Assembly (NCBI GenBank): GCA_001312405.1
Contig: BBDR01000006.1
Span: 124,001 to 188,000 of the forward strand
Direction: 5' to 3'
DNA length: 64,000 nt
From: Clostridium sp. NkU-1
GTDB lineage: Bacteria > Bacillota_A > Clostridia > Lachnospirales > Lachnospiraceae
Below are positions 62,868-64,000 of the stretch, one piece after another. A program made the position numbers and the translations under genes. Each line of letters opens with the position of its first letter. The stretch's first letter is position 1. The notes under the pieces were generated by a model. It made no database searches. It was given only the letters and a program-made list of their open reading frames with translations, and had not been told where the DNA came from.

Positions 62868-63152
62868 ATGCGCTATCAGAAAGCGAATGAGATTTTACCG
62901 GCAGAGCTGGTGGAACTGATTCAGAATTATATAGACGGGGAATATGTTTATATCCCCAGAAAACAGGAAAATAAACGAACCTGGGGCCAGAGGACAGGTG
63001 CCAGAGAGGAAAGGAAGCTCCGGGATTTATCCATCTATGAGGATTACCTTTCCGGGACGTGCGTAAAGCTTTTGGCAGAGCGTTATTACCTGTCCGAGAA
63101 AAGCATCCAGAGAATCGTGTTGCAGGAAAAGAAAAATAAGAAAATGAAATAG
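62868..63152 (+). CDS. CD3324-like small HTH protein
   Basis: 94 aa, unbroken. MRYQKANEILPAELVELIQN, YIDGEYVYIPRK and a C-terminal helix-turn-helix (YLSGTCVKLLAERYYLSEKS) resembling the Mor/sigma-factor-type recognition helix. Common in clostridia; function unknown, probably DNA-binding. GGGAGG precedes ATG 62868. The 227-base gap before it holds a CTGCATA/TATGCAG hairpin (62779-62800). Confidence 0.8.
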   Translation: MRYQKANEILPAELVELIQNYIDGEYVYIPRKQENKRTWGQRTGAREERKLRDLSIYEDYLSGTCVKLLAERYYLSEKSIQRIVLQEKKNKKMK

Positions 63153-63190
63153 GGCGGCGCATCTGTAAGAAAATGGTGCGCCGCCTTTTC
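63153..63190 (+). terminator. Terminator after the CD3324-like gene
   Basis: GGCGGCGCA (63153-63161) pairs with TGCGCCGCC (63177-63185), then TTTTC. Confidence 0.85.
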
Positions 63191-63279
63191 TTTGTTTCAT
63201 AAGAGAGTATAAGGTGGGCTGAAGTGAAAGAGCGTGTTACAGTTGTCGAAAGGAACAATTGTAAAAATGGAGAAAGAAC

Positions 63280-63958
63280 ATGAATCGAAATTTACGAAAA
63301 CAGTGGACCATCACGCCGAACCAGCTTCCAGCCATCATAAGAAGGTGCCCGAAATGCGGGAAAAAGACAGAATTCAGAAACAGCGGAAAATTCAGAGTCA
63401 ATGCCAATGGCCGCCTCATAGACGTCTGGCTGATTTACCGGTGCGGACAATGTGAGACCTCCTGGAATATGACCATATGGGAGAGAACAGAGGCCGGCCG
63501 TCTGGAGAAAGAAGAGTATGAGGGATTTCTGCAAAATGATCCTGAACTGGCGGAAAAATACGGAAATGACAGGGATTTATTTGCGAGAAATAAGGTGGAA
63601 GCGGCAGCTTCAAAGGCGGAATATCATGTGACGACCATGGACACTGCATTTCCCTGCGGGGAGGATCATGCCATGGAAATGGAAATAAGGATTCCGGCTG
63701 GATTTGATTTGAGGGCAGATATTTTTTTAATGCAGCAGTTGTCCGTATCCAGAAGCAGGATAAAGAAATGGTGTGAGGCCGCTGATTCTAAGCGATGGAC
63801 AGTTTTTGCTTCCAAAAGGAAAAATCAAAGACGGAATGCTTTTGCAGGTAAGGCGGGAAGCTTCCAGCCGCAAGCCCGGTCTCTTCCAGAATGCCAAGGC
63901 GGGCAGTCATGACAGGAAGACAAGTTTCTCTCGTTATTCCTGTGATATCATTACATGA
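63280..63958 (+). CDS. DUF1062 zinc-ribbon protein
   Basis: About 226 aa. An N-terminal zinc ribbon (RCPKCGKKTEF ... YRCGQCETSW) followed by DVWLIYRC-type DUF1062 core and a C-terminal S4-like segment (LMQQLSVSRSRIKKWCEAG ... LLPKGKIKDGMLLQV) that may bind RNA. One base is missing near 63778; corrected, the frame continues to 63958. Function unknown in the family. Start ATG 63280 follows GGAGAAAG. Confidence 0.8.
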
Positions 63959-64000
63959 ATTGCAACATTGCATATTGTGTAATGTCAGGCAAAAAAATTA

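Overview
The window comes from a spore-forming, mid-GC Firmicute, most likely a Lachnospiraceae / Lachnoclostridium-Lacrimispora type clostridium. The support is: a SpoVB-type flippase, a BglG/PTS/phospho-beta-glucosidase operon, YesMN-type sugar regulation, an FchA-FolD one-carbon pair, group II ECF S components (ThiT and another), and small clostridial families (CD3324-like, DUF1062, DUF1538). I see no rRNA, tRNA, CRISPR, phage or transposase. The species is inferred from gene content only.

Data quality: more than half of the longer genes are split by single-base frame changes, often several per gene, with both halves still well conserved. Where I compared the local sequence with the expected protein, most changes are in homopolymers: runs of seven A or T that should be six, and short runs (AA, CC, GG, GGG) that lost a base. 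I treat these as sequencing or assembly errors, annotate each gene over its full span and give the approximate break points. Residue numbers in broken genes are approximate.

Layout. 0.3-1.8 kb: secreted GH18 glycosidase. 1.8-4.1 kb: DUF1538 membrane protein with a double P-II-like protein. 4.2-8.6 kb: molybdate/tungstate module (one-component regulator, modABC, mop) with a clear promoter-operator and a long mop leader. 8.7-10.3 kb: SpoVB-like flippase. 10.5-15.5 kb: iscS-nifU-mnmA, a cell-wall amidase and a patatin. 15.5-22.5 kb: arginine biosynthesis (argG divergent from argC-GNAT-ACT-argJ-argB-argD) with an ARG box between. 22.8-24.8 kb: chemoreceptor. 25.0-30.6 kb: beta-glucoside operon controlled by BglG-type antitermination with two RAT sites. 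30.8-41.5 kb: nucleoside/ribose locus: a LacI regulator fused to a ribokinase, divergent from ribokinase, BMP lipoprotein, ABC ATPase, two permeases, two nucleoside hydrolases and a YczE-like protein. 41.6-44.8 kb: ECF S component, fchA-folD, and thiT under a TPP riboswitch. 45-51.2 kb: DMT protein, ComEA-like protein, orphan response regulator, GNAT, a condensation-domain/membrane fusion, an esterase, rlmH. 51.3-61.8 kb: YesMN-controlled ABC uptake and catabolism cluster for an unidentified, probably amino, sugar. 62-64 kb: Qnr-like pentapeptide protein, CD3324-like protein and DUF1062 protein.

Most noteworthy: the regulator-kinase fusion over the nucleoside locus, the uncharacterised amino-sugar cluster, a three-copy hairpin repeat in the beta-glucoside operon, the FolD lacking its cyclohydrolase lysine next to a separate cyclohydrolase, and the GNAT plus ACT pair inside the arginine operon.
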